From: Streptomyces caeruleatus
Lineage (GTDB): Bacteria > Actinomycetota > Actinomycetes > Streptomycetales > Streptomycetaceae
Length of the DNA: 64,000 nt
Assembly (NCBI RefSeq): GCF_001514235.1
Contig: NZ_KQ948930.1
Span: forward strand, 1-64,000
Reading direction: 5' to 3'
Both the position numbers and the translations under genes were made by a program. Positions 33,907-42,667 of the stretch are shown piece after piece; position 1 is the stretch's first letter; the number at the start of each line of letters is the position of its first letter. The notes beneath the pieces were generated by a model. The model ran no database searches. It was not told the DNA's origin and saw nothing but the letters and a program-made list of their open reading frames with translations.

Positions 33907-35379
33907 ATGACTTCGCAGCCGAACCAGAAGACGGCCGAGCCGGCCGTCGGCGGCCATGGCCTCCAGGCCGGACTCAAGAACCGTCATCTCTCCATGATCG
34001 CCATCGGTGGCGTCATCGGCGCCGGACTCTTCGTCGGGTCCAGCTCCGGTATCGCCACCGCAGGACCCGGCATCCTCCTGTCGTACGCCCTCGTCGGCAC
34101 GCTCGTGGTGCTGGTGATGCGGATGCTCGGCGAGATGTCCGCGGCCAACCCGACGTCCGGATCGTTCTCCGCCCACGCCGACCGGGCGCTCGGGCCCTGG
34201 GCCGGCTTCTCCATCGGCTGGCTGTACTGGTTCTTCTGGGTGGTCGTGCTGGCAGTCGAGGCGACCGCCGGTGCGGAGATCCTGGAGGGGTGGATACCGG
34301 CCGTTCCGCAGTGGGGCTGGGCGCTGATCGTGATGGTGGTGCTCACCGCCACCAACCTGGTCTCCGTCGGCTCCTACGGTGAGTTCGAGTTCTGGTTCGC
34401 CGGGATCAAGGTCGTGGCCATCGCCGCGTTCATCGTCATCGGCGGGCTCGCCGTCTTCGGGCTGCTGCCGGGCGTCGACAGCTCGCAGGCCGGACTGAGC
34501 AACCTCACCGACCACGGCGGATTCCTGCCCCACGGTGCCGGGGCGATCCTCACCGGTGTGCTGCTCGTCGTCTTCTCCTTCATGGGCAGCGAGATCGCCA
34601 CGCTGGCCGCCGGTGAGTCCGAGAACCCGCAGCAGGCCGTCACCAAGGCCACCAACAGCATCATCTGGCGTGTCGCCGTCTTCTACCTCGGTTCGATCCT
34701 CGTCGTGGTGGCCCTGCTGCCCTGGGACAGCAAGTCGATCGCCGAGGACGGTTCGTACGTCGCCGCTCTCGACTCCCTCGGTATCCCGCACGCCGGTCAG
34801 ATCATGAACTTCATCGTGCTGACCTCGGTGCTGTCCTGTCTCAACTCCGGCCTCTACACCGCCTCCCGTATGGCCTTCTCGCTCGGCCAGCGCGGGGACG
34901 CGCCGAAGTCGTTCGCGCGGACGACCGGCCGGGGTGTGCCGCGGACGGCGATCCTCGTGTCCGTGGTGTTCGGCTTCGTCGCCGTCTTCTTCAACTACAA
35001 GTTCCCGGACTCCGTCTTCCTCTTCCTCGTCAACTCCTCCGGTGCGGTCGCGCTGTTCGTGTGGCTGGTGATCTGCTTCTCGCAGCTGCGCATGCGGAAG
35101 ATCATCCAGGCCGAGGCGCCGGAGAAGCTGGTCGTGCGGATGTGGCTGTACCCGTATCTGACCTGGGCGACGGCCGCGCTGATCGTGTTCGTGCTGGGCT
35201 ACATGCTGACCGACACCGAGCACGACGGCCGGAAGACGGTGCTGCTGTCGCTGCTGGTGGCGGCGGTGGTGCTGATCGTGGCCTTCGTGAAGGAGAAGGT
35301 CGGCCGGGGGCGTGCGGTGGCGGGCGGGGCGGCGGCGGCCGTTTCGGATGAGCCGCGTGATGAGGTCAAGACCGGCTGA
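33907..35379 (+). CDS. amino acid permease, GabP-like APC superfamily
   Basis: A 490-aa transporter with 12 predicted helices. The family signature GLKNRHLSMIAIGGVIGAGL and FEFWFAGIKVVAI are typical of the amino-acid transporter group that includes GabP, ProY and AnsP. It imports an amino acid or GABA by proton symport; substrate unknown. The C-terminus is a charged cytoplasmic tail. It shares high similarity with the permease at 48131-49519 (for example SAHA-RA-GPWAGF and EAPEKLVVRMW), so the two are paralogs. Confidence 0.93.
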   Translation: MTSQPNQKTAEPAVGGHGLQAGLKNRHLSMIAIGGVIGAGLFVGSSSGIATAGPGILLSYALVGTLVVLVMRMLGEMSAANPTSGSFSAHADRALGPWAGFSIGWLYWFFWVVVLAVEATAGAEILEGWIPAVPQWGWALIVMVVLTATNLVSVGSYGEFEFWFAGIKVVAIAAFIVIGGLAVFGLLPGVDSSQAGLSNLTDHGGFLPHGAGAILTGVLLVVFSFMGSEIATLAAGESENPQQAVTKATNSIIWRVAVFYLGSILVVVALLPWDSKSIAEDGSYVAALDSLGIPHAGQIMNFIVLTSVLSCLNSGLYTASRMAFSLGQRGDAPKSFARTTGRGVPRTAILVSVVFGFVAVFFNYKFPDSVFLFLVNSSGAVALFVWLVICFSQLRMRKIIQAEAPEKLVVRMWLYPYLTWATAALIVFVLGYMLTDTEHDGRKTVLLSLLVAAVVLIVAFVKEKVGRGRAVAGGAAAAVSDEPRDEVKTG

Positions 35380-35404
35380 GGATGACTGACCCGGGCTGAG
35401 CGGA

Positions 35405-35440
35405 CGGCTGAGCCCGCCGGCTGAGCCCGCCGGCTGAGCC
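35405..35440. repeat. 13-bp tandem repeat CGGCTGAGCCCGC
   Basis: Two full copies (35405-35417, 35418-35430) and a partial third (35431-35440), just after the permease stop and before the terminator. Confidence 0.8.
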
Positions 35441-35455
35441 TGGCTTGAAGTTCGA

Positions 35456-35494
35456 GGGGCCTTCGGAAGACGCGTGCGCGTTTCCGAAGGTCCC
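35456..35494. terminator. terminator between permease and kinase genes
   Basis: Arms 35456-35468 and 35482-35494 form a 13-bp stem containing one wobble pair. It lies between convergent genes. Confidence 0.75.
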
Positions 35495-35517
35495 TTGGCT
35501 TGTGTCGGCGTGCGCGT

Positions 35518-38500
35518 TTACAGGACCGTGAAGGTGTCTCTCACCTTCTCGTAGGTCTGCAACGCCTCCGCCTCCATGTCCGGCCAGTACCACGTGTTGA
35601 TCTGGTACGACTTGCCTTCCACCGTGAAGCCCAGCAGCCGGGCGTGCCAGGGGGCGCCCTGGAGTGTGAAGGTGTACTCCCAGACGACCGCCGGGTGCCC
35701 GCGGAACGTCGTCCGTTCCAGGCGGATCTTGCGGTACTGCTGCCCTTGCTGGGCGTTCTCCTCCGACTTCTGCCAGGAGTCCATCAGGTCGTCGCGGGCC
35801 AGGGACGACTTGGCGGCGAGTTCCTGTGCGGCGTCCGGGGAGGTGTAGTGCACCTCCGAACCGGTCTTGACGTCCCGCCGCCAGCCCTCGGGCGGCACCC
35901 ATGCGAACCCGCCCGCCTCCCTGCGGGATCCCGGCGGGAGGCTTTGCGGCCTCGCTGTGCCTTCGACGGTGGAGGAGGCGGAGGGGGACGCGGAGGAGGA
36001 CGACGGTGACGGTGACGGCGAGGAGCCGGCGTGATCGTCCTCAGGGGCGCCCGGGTTGATCGCCAGGACGACCGCCACGGTGGCGCCTGCGGCGACGATT
36101 CCGACGGCGGCGACTTTCCCTGTACGGCGTCGCCCTCGACGGGGTTGCCCCGCCGGGACGGCCGGGCCGGGGAGCTCGCCGGGTGGCATGACGCCGTGCG
36201 GGTGGGCGCCTGCGGGCAGGGGACGCTGCTCGGTCACCGCTTCGGAGCGGGCCAGGGAGACGCCGGGACGGTGGGGTGCGGCTGTGCCGGAGTTGCCGGG
36301 CGGTGTGGGTGTACGGACCTCCGAACGGGCCTTCGACGTGGATTGCGAGACGGGGGCTGGCGTAGGGCGTGGGCGAGGGCGGGGGCGGGGGTCGGTGGTG
36401 GTGTGCGGGACGTCGTCGGTCTGGGGGTGTTCGGGTTCGGTTCCGGCGTTCTCGGTTCGTATGTCTTTGGTGGGGGGCGAGGCCTGTGTCGGTATGGCGT
36501 CGTGTACGTCGTCCGGTTGACGGGGGTCGGGTGGGGTGGGGGGCGATGGGGGTGCGGGGGTTTGTGCAGGGGTGGGTCCGGGGTCGCGCCCGTGCGGTGG
36601 TTGGGGTTCGGGAACCTGGTGGTGGGGTGGTTGGGGTTCGGGAACCTGGTGGTGCGGTGGCTGGAGCCCGTGTACTGAGGTGTGCGTCCGCTCTGGCTGG
36701 GGCGCCGGCCCCAGTGTCTGCTCGGGCTCGTGGAGTGCCGTCGTTGCCTGATCAGAGGTGACCGACGGGCCGGGGTGGGGGCTGGTTCCAGGGTGGCGTA
36801 CGGGGTCCGGCCCGGTGCCGCGTACGGGTTCCGGTCCACGCGAACGGCCGGGCTCCGGCGCCGGTCCGGCCTGCGGCGCACCGTTGAGGGCAGTCCCGTC
36901 CGCAGCACCGCCCCAACGCTCGGCCCCGGAGGGAGCCCCCTGTCCGGGCCCGCGCTCTGGCGCCCCCACCGCTCCAGGAACCGCTACCTCTCCAGGGCCT
37001 GGCTCCAACTGCTGACCCCGGCCCGGCTCCTGGCGTCCGGCCGTACGCCTTGCCGGCCCGGCCTCGGGCTCACGCGCCCCGGAGTGCTCGGAACTCGCGG
37101 CCGTTTCCGTCCCGTCGCTCTCAGGTGCGGCCTCGACGTCCCACCCCCGGAGCCAAGGGCTGGGCTCAGCCTCACTTTCCCGACCCACGCGGCCGACGTC
37201 AGCCTCCGCGCCTCCGCGCCCGATGCCTGCCTCATGGCCCCCAGGACCGACGTCGCCCCACGCTTCCCCACGCCTGACGCCAGCCTCGAACTCCTCCCCC
37301 TGTCCCCCAGAGCCAGGCTCAGCCTGCGCTCCCCAACTCCCCCGGGCGGCCTCGATCTCCGCTACCCAACCCCCAGGGCCAGCTTCAGCCTGCGATCCCC
37401 AACTCTCAGGTCCAGCCTCCCGATCCCCAGGACTGACTCTCCCCTCTGGCCCCTCACCCCTGACGCCAGCCCCAGCCTCCTGACCTCCACCGCCAACACC
37501 AACACCAGCCTCGGCTTCCGCTCGCCCACCACCAGAGACAGGCTCAGCTTCCACTGCCCCACCCCGACGGCCGGCCTCGTCTCCCGCTCCCTGGCCTCGA
37601 TGGGCCTCGTCTCCCGCTTCCCGACCCCCCGAGCCGACCTCGTCTCCCGTTCCCCGACCCCCCGAGCCGACCTCGGCCCCCGCCACCCCAAGCTCAGAGC
37701 CGCCCTCAACTCCCACCCCCTCAAACCCAGAGCCGCCGTCAACCCCCACTCCCCCAAACCCAGAACCACCCTCACCCTCAACCTCAACCCCCGGCCCCCC
37801 ACCCCCAGGCCTCTCCGCCCCCTCCCAGAGCACCCCTCCCCCCACCACCGGCATCGTCGGCGTAGGAGCCGGGAACGCGACCGGTTCCAGGGCGGTCTCC
37901 AGGGCGTCCAGGCCGGGGCGGTGGGTGGGGTTCTTTTGTAGGAGGGTGGTCAGGATGTCCCGCAAGGGGCCTGCTGTGGGCGGGAGTTCGGGTTCCTCGT
38001 AGAGGACCGCGTGGAGGGTTGACAGGGTGGTGTCGCGGGAGAAGGGGGAGCGGCCGACGAGGGCCGCGCTCAGGGTGGCGCCGAGGGACCAGATGTCGGA
38101 CGGTGGGCCCTGGGGGCGGCCGGAGATGCGTTCGGGGGCCATGTAGTCGGGGGAGCCGACCAGCATGCCGACCATGGTGAGGGCCTTGGCGTCCTGGATC
38201 GCCGCGATGCCGAAGTCCGTCAGGACGACCCGGCCCCGCCCGCGGGTCCGCGTCACCTCGGTCTCCACCAGGACGTTGCCCGGCTTGATGTCTCGGTGGA
38301 GGACGCCCCGGGCGTGCACCTGGCGCAGTGCCGCGACCAGGCCGATGCCGATCCGGGCCGTCTCGCACGGGCCCAGCGGGCCCTCCTCCGCCATGATGCG
38401 TTCGAGGGAGCGGCCGGCCACCAACTCCATGACGATCCACAGGCGTTCGCCCTCGTCGACCACGTCGTAGACGCGGACGACGTTGGGGTGGTCGATCCGT

Positions 38501-38751
38501 GCCGTCGCCCGCGCCTCGCGCAGGGTGCGTTCACGGCGGGTGCGTGTGTCCTCGGGGTCGAGGCCGTCTATGCGCATTTCCTTGACGGCGACCAGCCGGT
38601 CGAGAATTTCGTCGACCGCTCGCCACACGCGCCCCATTCCCCCCTGGCCAATACTCTCGACCAGCCGATAACGGCCCGTCACCAGGGAACCTGGGACCCC
38701 GCCGTTCCGCGCACCACCACCAGCATGATCAGAGTTCTCTGGACTTCCCAT
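35518..38751 (-). CDS. Ser/Thr protein kinase with ~580-residue disordered linker and extracellular domain
   Basis: A 1077-aa protein from ATG 38749-38751 (MGSPENSDHAGG). The frame stays open 24 codons further up, and no start has a strong ribosome-binding site. Kinase domain about 27-300: GQGGMGRVW, Lys57, HRDIKPGNV with Asp154, DFG 179-181, SPDYMAPERI. Residues about 300-877 are low complexity: first Gly/Glu/Ala, then Pro/His/Arg with the repeat QPPHHQVPEP. A transmembrane helix follows (about 879-898), a Ser/Pro stalk, and an outside domain (about 936-1077; GFAWVPPEGWRRDVKTGSEV and RGHPAVVWEYTFTLQG) seen at the end of several Streptomyces kinases. The linker is far longer than usual. Confidence 0.88.
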   Translation of the reverse strand: MGSPENSDHAGGGARNGGVPGSLVTGRYRLVESIGQGGMGRVWRAVDEILDRLVAVKEMRIDGLDPEDTRTRRERTLREARATARIDHPNVVRVYDVVDEGERLWIVMELVAGRSLERIMAEEGPLGPCETARIGIGLVAALRQVHARGVLHRDIKPGNVLVETEVTRTRGRGRVVLTDFGIAAIQDAKALTMVGMLVGSPDYMAPERISGRPQGPPSDIWSLGATLSAALVGRSPFSRDTTLSTLHAVLYEEPELPPTAGPLRDILTTLLQKNPTHRPGLDALETALEPVAFPAPTPTMPVVGGGVLWEGAERPGGGGPGVEVEGEGGSGFGGVGVDGGSGFEGVGVEGGSELGVAGAEVGSGGRGTGDEVGSGGREAGDEAHRGQGAGDEAGRRGGAVEAEPVSGGGRAEAEAGVGVGGGGQEAGAGVRGEGPEGRVSPGDREAGPESWGSQAEAGPGGWVAEIEAARGSWGAQAEPGSGGQGEEFEAGVRRGEAWGDVGPGGHEAGIGRGGAEADVGRVGRESEAEPSPWLRGWDVEAAPESDGTETAASSEHSGAREPEAGPARRTAGRQEPGRGQQLEPGPGEVAVPGAVGAPERGPGQGAPSGAERWGGAADGTALNGAPQAGPAPEPGRSRGPEPVRGTGPDPVRHPGTSPHPGPSVTSDQATTALHEPEQTLGPAPQPERTHTSVHGLQPPHHQVPEPQPPHHQVPEPQPPHGRDPGPTPAQTPAPPSPPTPPDPRQPDDVHDAIPTQASPPTKDIRTENAGTEPEHPQTDDVPHTTTDPRPRPRPRPTPAPVSQSTSKARSEVRTPTPPGNSGTAAPHRPGVSLARSEAVTEQRPLPAGAHPHGVMPPGELPGPAVPAGQPRRGRRRTGKVAAVGIVAAGATVAVVLAINPGAPEDDHAGSSPSPSPSSSSASPSASSTVEGTARPQSLPPGSRREAGGFAWVPPEGWRRDVKTGSEVHYTSPDAAQELAAKSSLARDDLMDSWQKSEENAQQGQQYRKIRLERTTFRGHPAVVWEYTFTLQGAPWHARLLGFTVEGKSYQINTWYWPDMEAEALQTYEKVRDTFTVL

Positions 38752-38917
38752 GTTTCCCACGTTTCCCGGCAATCCGCTGCACCCCCCACTACGCCGCATC
38801 GGACATCCGCCATTGAAACACAATGGTCACACTTCCAGCCGTATCAGCATAGTGCGGAGAAATCTTGTGGTAGCTCTTCAAGTACTGCGAATTCAGGCGC
38901 AGGCAAGGGGGACGAAC

Positions 38918-39646
38918 ATGAGTTCTCGTCGCACGACGGCCATCGCGGGATCGCTGGTCGCGACATCTTTCTCGGCAGTGCTGATCCTTTCCGCCACTGC
39001 CGGCGCGGACGACCAGGGTCCTGGCAGCAGCAAGGGGGGAAAGGTCATCGACGAGGCGCCGGCAGGGGTGAAACTGACGACTCTGCTGCCCGAAAAGATC
39101 TCGGTGGACAACGGTTCGAAGAAGACCGACATCACCGCCACGGTGAAGAACGAAGGGACCAAGGACAGCGGAAAGATCCAGCTTTTGGTCGTCGGTTTCG
39201 ACGGCCTCACGGTCAAGAATGTGGAGGGCTGTTCAGCTATCGCGGAAGGCAGTCTTCCCGAGGGTTCGAACAGCGGTTTCTCCTGCCCTCTCGACAATCT
39301 CCCGGCCGGTGAGTCGAAGTCGTACCCCGTCGAGGCCACCTACGACCTGGGCAAGACCGGCAACATATGCCTCCCGGTCCAGAGCGGAGACGGCAAGAAG
39401 ACGTACTGGCAGCAGGGCCCGGTGCCGTTCGGTACGACGAATCCGTCGCCCGACGCCCCGGCCACCCCGCTGCTCCTCGGCACCGACAACAAGCCGGTCG
39501 CACCGGGCGCCGACGAACTGCCCAAGACCGGCCTCGGCCGTGACGTGCTGCCGCTGGGCGCGGCCGGCGCCACGCTGATCGCGGTCGGCGCGGCCGGGCT
39601 GTGGTGGTCCCAGCTGCGGCGGCCCAGGAGGCACGCCGCCGACTGA
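38918..39646 (+). CDS. secreted surface protein with LPKTG-type sorting signal
   Basis: A 242-aa protein from ATG 38918-38920, with AAGGGGGA upstream. A signal peptide (MSSRRTTAIAGSLVATSFSA, cleavage near ATAGA-DD) is followed by an Ig-like or DUF11-like beta domain (TDITATVKNEGTKDSGKIQL) and two cysteines. The C-terminus has LPKTG, a hydrophobic helix (LPLGAAGATLIAVGAAGLWW) and a basic tail (RRPRRHAAD), the classic three-part sortase signal. It should be anchored to peptidoglycan. It is divergent from the large kinase, which could be functionally linked. Confidence 0.87.
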   Translation: MSSRRTTAIAGSLVATSFSAVLILSATAGADDQGPGSSKGGKVIDEAPAGVKLTTLLPEKISVDNGSKKTDITATVKNEGTKDSGKIQLLVVGFDGLTVKNVEGCSAIAEGSLPEGSNSGFSCPLDNLPAGESKSYPVEATYDLGKTGNICLPVQSGDGKKTYWQQGPVPFGTTNPSPDAPATPLLLGTDNKPVAPGADELPKTGLGRDVLPLGAAGATLIAVGAAGLWWSQLRRPRRHAAD

Positions 39647-39674
39647 GGCGGGGCCAACGGGAACAGAACGGATC

Positions 39675-39713
39675 GGCCGGATAACCTGACGGTGGTTGTC
39701 AGGTTATCCGGCC
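39675..39713 (+). terminator. terminator of the surface-protein gene
   Basis: Perfect 16-bp stem, arms 39675-39690 and 39698-39713, with a 7-nt loop, followed by AGTCTTTG. Confidence 0.88.
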
Positions 39714-39725
39714 AGTCTTTGTGCC

Positions 39726-40399
39726 ATGACCTTCCCTCGACACCTCACCGACCTGCCCCTTCTCCGTCCCGGCGACTCCGGCTACGACGACGAACTCGCC
39801 GGGTCCAGACCGGCTTCGCCCAGCGGCCCGACCTCGTCGTCCCCGCCCGCGGGACCGCCGATGTGACGGCCGCGGTGCGGTACGCGGCCGAGCGGCGGCT
39901 GACCGTCGGCATCAAGGCGACGGGCCATGGGCTTCCCGGGCCGGTCGACGGCGGGGTCCTCGTCTCGACCCGGCACATGGACCGGGTGAGCGTGTAGTAC
40001 GGGGACAGCGCGGTGTTGGGCGAGTGGGACCTCGACGCGGTGGCCGAGGTGCTCAGGCGTACCGGGCCTAAGGCCGCCGGTGCGATGTGTGTCGTGCAGG
40101 TCAGTCAGCTGGGCGGGGCGCTCGCCCGGCCCGCCGCGGACTCGGTGCCGTATCGCGAAGGCGCGTTCCTGGTGCGGATGTTGACCATGGCGGACCGGGA
40201 ACGGGCCCGGGAGATCCTGGACCCCGCCTTCGAGCTGCTCGCACCCGTCACGCTCGGGCGGGCCGTCAACTTCGTCTTCGGAGCGGGGGATCGGGGCGCC
40301 GGGCTGTACGACGCCGGGACGCGGAAGAGGCTCGCCGGGATCAAGTCGCGGTACGACCCGGCGAGCCTCTTTCGCGGGAACTACGGCGTCAGCGGTTGA
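39726..40399 (+). pseudogene. decayed FAD-linked oxidase (BBE type)
   Basis: The start reads MTFPRHLTDLPLLRPGDSGY in one frame. After a frameshift near 39800 the frame continues QTGFAQRPDLVVPARGTADV then VGIKATGHGLPGPVDGGVLV, the start of an FAD_binding_4 domain, and ends at a stop (39995-39997). From about 40013 another stretch matches the C-terminus of the same family (REILDPAFELLAPVTLGRAV; RLAGIKSRYDPASLFRGNYG). Roughly half of a normal 450-residue protein is missing. The 3' end overlaps the bioY stop by 11 nt on the other strand. Confidence 0.8.
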
Positions 40400-40970
40400 G
40401 CAGCTTCCAGGTGGTGGGCAGGGCGCCCATCGCCAGGGCCGCCTTCAGGGCGTCGCCGATCAGGAACGGGGTGAGGCCGGCCGCGATGGCAGCGGTCGCG
40501 GACATGCCGGTGGCGAGGGCCAGGTAGGGGACGCCGACGGCGTAGATGATCGCCTCGCCCAGCAGCATGGCGCCCGCGGTGCGCAGCGCGGTCCGGTCGG
40601 CGCCGCGGCGGGCCAGGGCGCCGACGACGGTGGAGGCGAGGATCATGCCGAGGATGTAGCCGAAGGAGGGGGCGGCGGCGCCGGAGGTGCCGTCCGCGAA
40701 CCACGGCACGCCCGCGATGCCCGCCAGGGCGTACAGGGCGAGGGAGAGGAAGCCGCGGCCGGCGCCGAGGGCCGTGCCGACCAGCAGGACCGCGAGGGTC
40801 TGGCCGGTCACCGGCACCGGGGAGCCCGGCACGGGCACGGCGATCTGGGCCGCGAGGCCGGTGAGCGCGGCGCCGCCGACGACGAGCGCGATGTCGCGGA
40901 CGCGGGAAGCCGGGAGCAGGTCGGCGAGGACCTGTCCGGGGCGGGCGGGGGCGGCGGCTGCCGTGCTCAT
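40389..40970 (-). CDS. bioY: BioY, biotin-binding S component of an ECF transporter
   Basis: A 193-aa membrane protein with six hydrophobic segments. The BioY blocks are VPVPGSPVPVTGQTLAVLLV and the GR/GxxxP region APSFGYILGMILAS. It imports biotin, either alone or with shared EcfA/EcfT subunits; none are adjacent. The ATG at 40968-40970 has a weak site upstream. Downstream it runs into the FAD-oxidase pseudogene. Confidence 0.93.
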   Translation of the reverse strand: MSTAAAAPARPGQVLADLLPASRVRDIALVVGGAALTGLAAQIAVPVPGSPVPVTGQTLAVLLVGTALGAGRGFLSLALYALAGIAGVPWFADGTSGAAAPSFGYILGMILASTVVGALARRGADRTALRTAGAMLLGEAIIYAVGVPYLALATGMSATAAIAAGLTPFLIGDALKAALAMGALPTTWKLLNR

Positions 40971-41270
40971 GGGGACTCCGCGAGGGTGAGGGCGGTACGG
41001 GACCTTGTGACGCTATCCCAGGGGGTTTCGGTCCCTCACCGTCAGTGGTCGACAAAGGGCGGTTCGTGGGGTTGGTGGGCTCCGGACAAAGAGTGGGGGT
41101 TACACGGGGTACGGGGTGATGCCGGTCACGGAGGCAGGGACGTTCACCTCACATGACCGGGGCGGGGGCCGACTGTAGGGATTCACCAATCGGGCTGGGC
41201 AGAGGGATTGCCGTCTCGCCCGTCGGTCGCCGTCTGGGCAGCGGGTGGGCCGTTTGCTAGCTTCGAGCAC
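40971..41270. other. 300-nt gap between bioY and the ROK leader
   Basis: No gene is seen. An 8-bp inverted repeat GGTGAGGG/CCCTCACC (about 40985-40992 and 41033-41040) lies upstream of bioY. A TAGCTT box (41258-41263), 7 nt before the leader ATG, could be a -10 element. Confidence 0.5.
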
Positions 41271-41357
41271 ATGGTCGCCCAGTCCCGGAACTTCACGTCG
41301 CGTCGCCATGTCGACCTGCGACGCGTGGGCGCGGCCGCCTGTCGCCTGCCTGGGTGA
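41271..41357 (+). CDS. 28-aa leader peptide with cysteine codon, upstream of the ROK gene
   Basis: The ORF reads MVAQSRNFTSRRHVDLRRVG followed by AAACRLPG. The RRHVDLxRV core is the mark of the short leader peptides found before sulfur-metabolism genes in Actinobacteria, proposed to sense cysteine supply. Cys24 is coded by TGT, a rare codon in Streptomyces. No ribosome-binding site is visible. A TAGCTT -10-like box 7 nt before the ATG suggests a leaderless transcript. The stop codon overlaps the first arm of the downstream alternative hairpins. Confidence 0.8.
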   Translation: MVAQSRNFTSRRHVDLRRVGAAACRLPG

Positions 41358-41404
41358 GTCGGCCCGTCGGTCCGACTCGCCAGACGGCGCAGTGTCGGAC
41401 CGGC
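41354..41404 (+). promoter_or_regulatory. candidate attenuator: two mutually exclusive hairpins
   Basis: Hairpin A pairs 41354-41362 with 41372-41380 (core GAGTCGG/CCGACTC). Hairpin B pairs 41366-41376 with 41394-41404 (core GGTCCGAC/GTCGGACC). They share 41372-41376, so only one can form. Arm 1 of A overlaps the leader stop codon. B ends just before the ROK ribosome-binding site (GAGGAAG, 41409-41415). A ribosome that finishes the leader would mask A and allow B; one stalled at the Cys codon would favour A. Confidence 0.6.
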
Positions 41405-41419
41405 TCCCGAGGAAGTCCC

Positions 41420-42634
41420 ATGCCCCATACCGCGGCACCACCCGCCCTCTCGTCCCCTGTCCCCCGTGTCGCCGACCGTGACCGGCGCCGGACCAGTGCC
41501 AGCGTCGTGCTGCGGTCCGTCCTGGAGCACGGGCCGGTCGCGCGCAGCACCATCGCCCGGCTGACCGGGCTGTCACCGGCCTCGGTGACCGACTACTGTG
41601 CCCGCTTCACCGCACGCGGTCTCATCCGCGAGGCCGCCGCGCCCCGGCAGTCGGGTGGTGTGGGGCGGCCCCATGTGCCCGTCGACCTGGACGACTCGCG
41701 GTTCGTTGTGGGCGGCGTCCATGTGGCGGTGCCCCACACCACGGTGGCGCTGCTCGATCTACGTGGACGGGTCGTCGCCGAGCGGGAGTTGAAGCACTCG
41801 GGGGCCACGGATCCGTACGGTCCGTACGGCGTCCTCGCCCGCGCCGCTGACGGGCTCGCCGCGCTGCTGGACGAGGCACCGGGCAGCCGGCCGCTCGGCG
41901 TCGGGTTCGCCGCGGGCGGCTGGGTGGACCGGGACTCCGGGACCGTCGTCGAGCACCCGCTGCTGGGCTGGCGCGAGGTGCCGGTGCGGGAGGTGCTCGG
42001 CGCGCACACCGGGCTGCCGGTCCATGTGGACGGGCACGCGCGGGCGTTGGTGAACGCGGAGCGGCTGTTCGGGCGGGCGCGGGGCAGCGCGAGCGTGCTG
42101 CATCTGTTCGTCGGCAACGTGGTGGACGCGGCGTTCGCCACCCACGACGAGGTGCATCACGGACCGCGCTCGCAGGCCGGCGCCATCGCCCATCTGCCGG
42201 TGCCCGGCGGCACCGAGACCTGCGACTGCGGCCGGGTCGGCTGCCTCCAAGTGGAGCTGAGCGAACGGACGTTGTGCCGGCGGGCGCGGGAGGCCGGGGT
42301 CGTCGACGGGACGAACCCGACGCATGTCGTGCGCGCCGCGGCGGGCGGGGACCCGGTGGCGGCCCGGCTGCTGACGGAGCGGGCGCGGATGACCGGGCGG
42401 GCGGTCGGGCTGCTGCTCGACGTGCTCAACCCGGAGACCGTCGTCGTCACCGAGATCGGCGTCCTGAGCCGCGAGGACTGCCTCGGCGCGCTGCGGAAGG
42501 CCGTCGGGACGCCACGTGCGGCAGCGGTGGGGCCGACGACTTTCGCGGATTCCGTCCTTGCCGTGGCGGGCGGATCGGTGGCGTTGGACGTGCTCTACCG
42601 GGATCCGTTGGGCGCGTCACCTGAGGCTATTTAA
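41420..42634 (+). CDS. ROK-family transcriptional regulator
   Basis: A 404-aa protein from ATG 41420-41422, with GAGGAAG upstream. An N-terminal winged helix (RSVLEHGPVARSTIARLTGL, SPASVTDYCARFTARGLI) precedes a ROK sugar-kinase-like domain (GVGFAAGGWVDRDSGTVVEH; HGPRSQAGAIAHL). The zinc motif is CDCGRVGC. ROK regulators normally sense sugars; here the position, directly before a sulfonate-type transporter and behind a cysteine-type leader, suggests control of sulfur scavenging. The ROK catalytic residues may be incomplete. Confidence 0.9.
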   Translation: MPHTAAPPALSSPVPRVADRDRRRTSASVVLRSVLEHGPVARSTIARLTGLSPASVTDYCARFTARGLIREAAAPRQSGGVGRPHVPVDLDDSRFVVGGVHVAVPHTTVALLDLRGRVVAERELKHSGATDPYGPYGVLARAADGLAALLDEAPGSRPLGVGFAAGGWVDRDSGTVVEHPLLGWREVPVREVLGAHTGLPVHVDGHARALVNAERLFGRARGSASVLHLFVGNVVDAAFATHDEVHHGPRSQAGAIAHLPVPGGTETCDCGRVGCLQVELSERTLCRRAREAGVVDGTNPTHVVRAAAGGDPVAARLLTERARMTGRAVGLLLDVLNPETVVVTEIGVLSREDCLGALRKAVGTPRAAAVGPTTFADSVLAVAGGSVALDVLYRDPLGASPEAI

Positions 42635-42667
42635 TTCAGAAACTCGGAATATTGACAGGGACCGCCG

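Noticed and set aside
36031..37941. Several plus-strand frames opposite the kinase linker
   Set aside because: The kinase frame runs from intact kinase motifs to an intact outer domain, so the opposite frames are shadows of low-complexity DNA.
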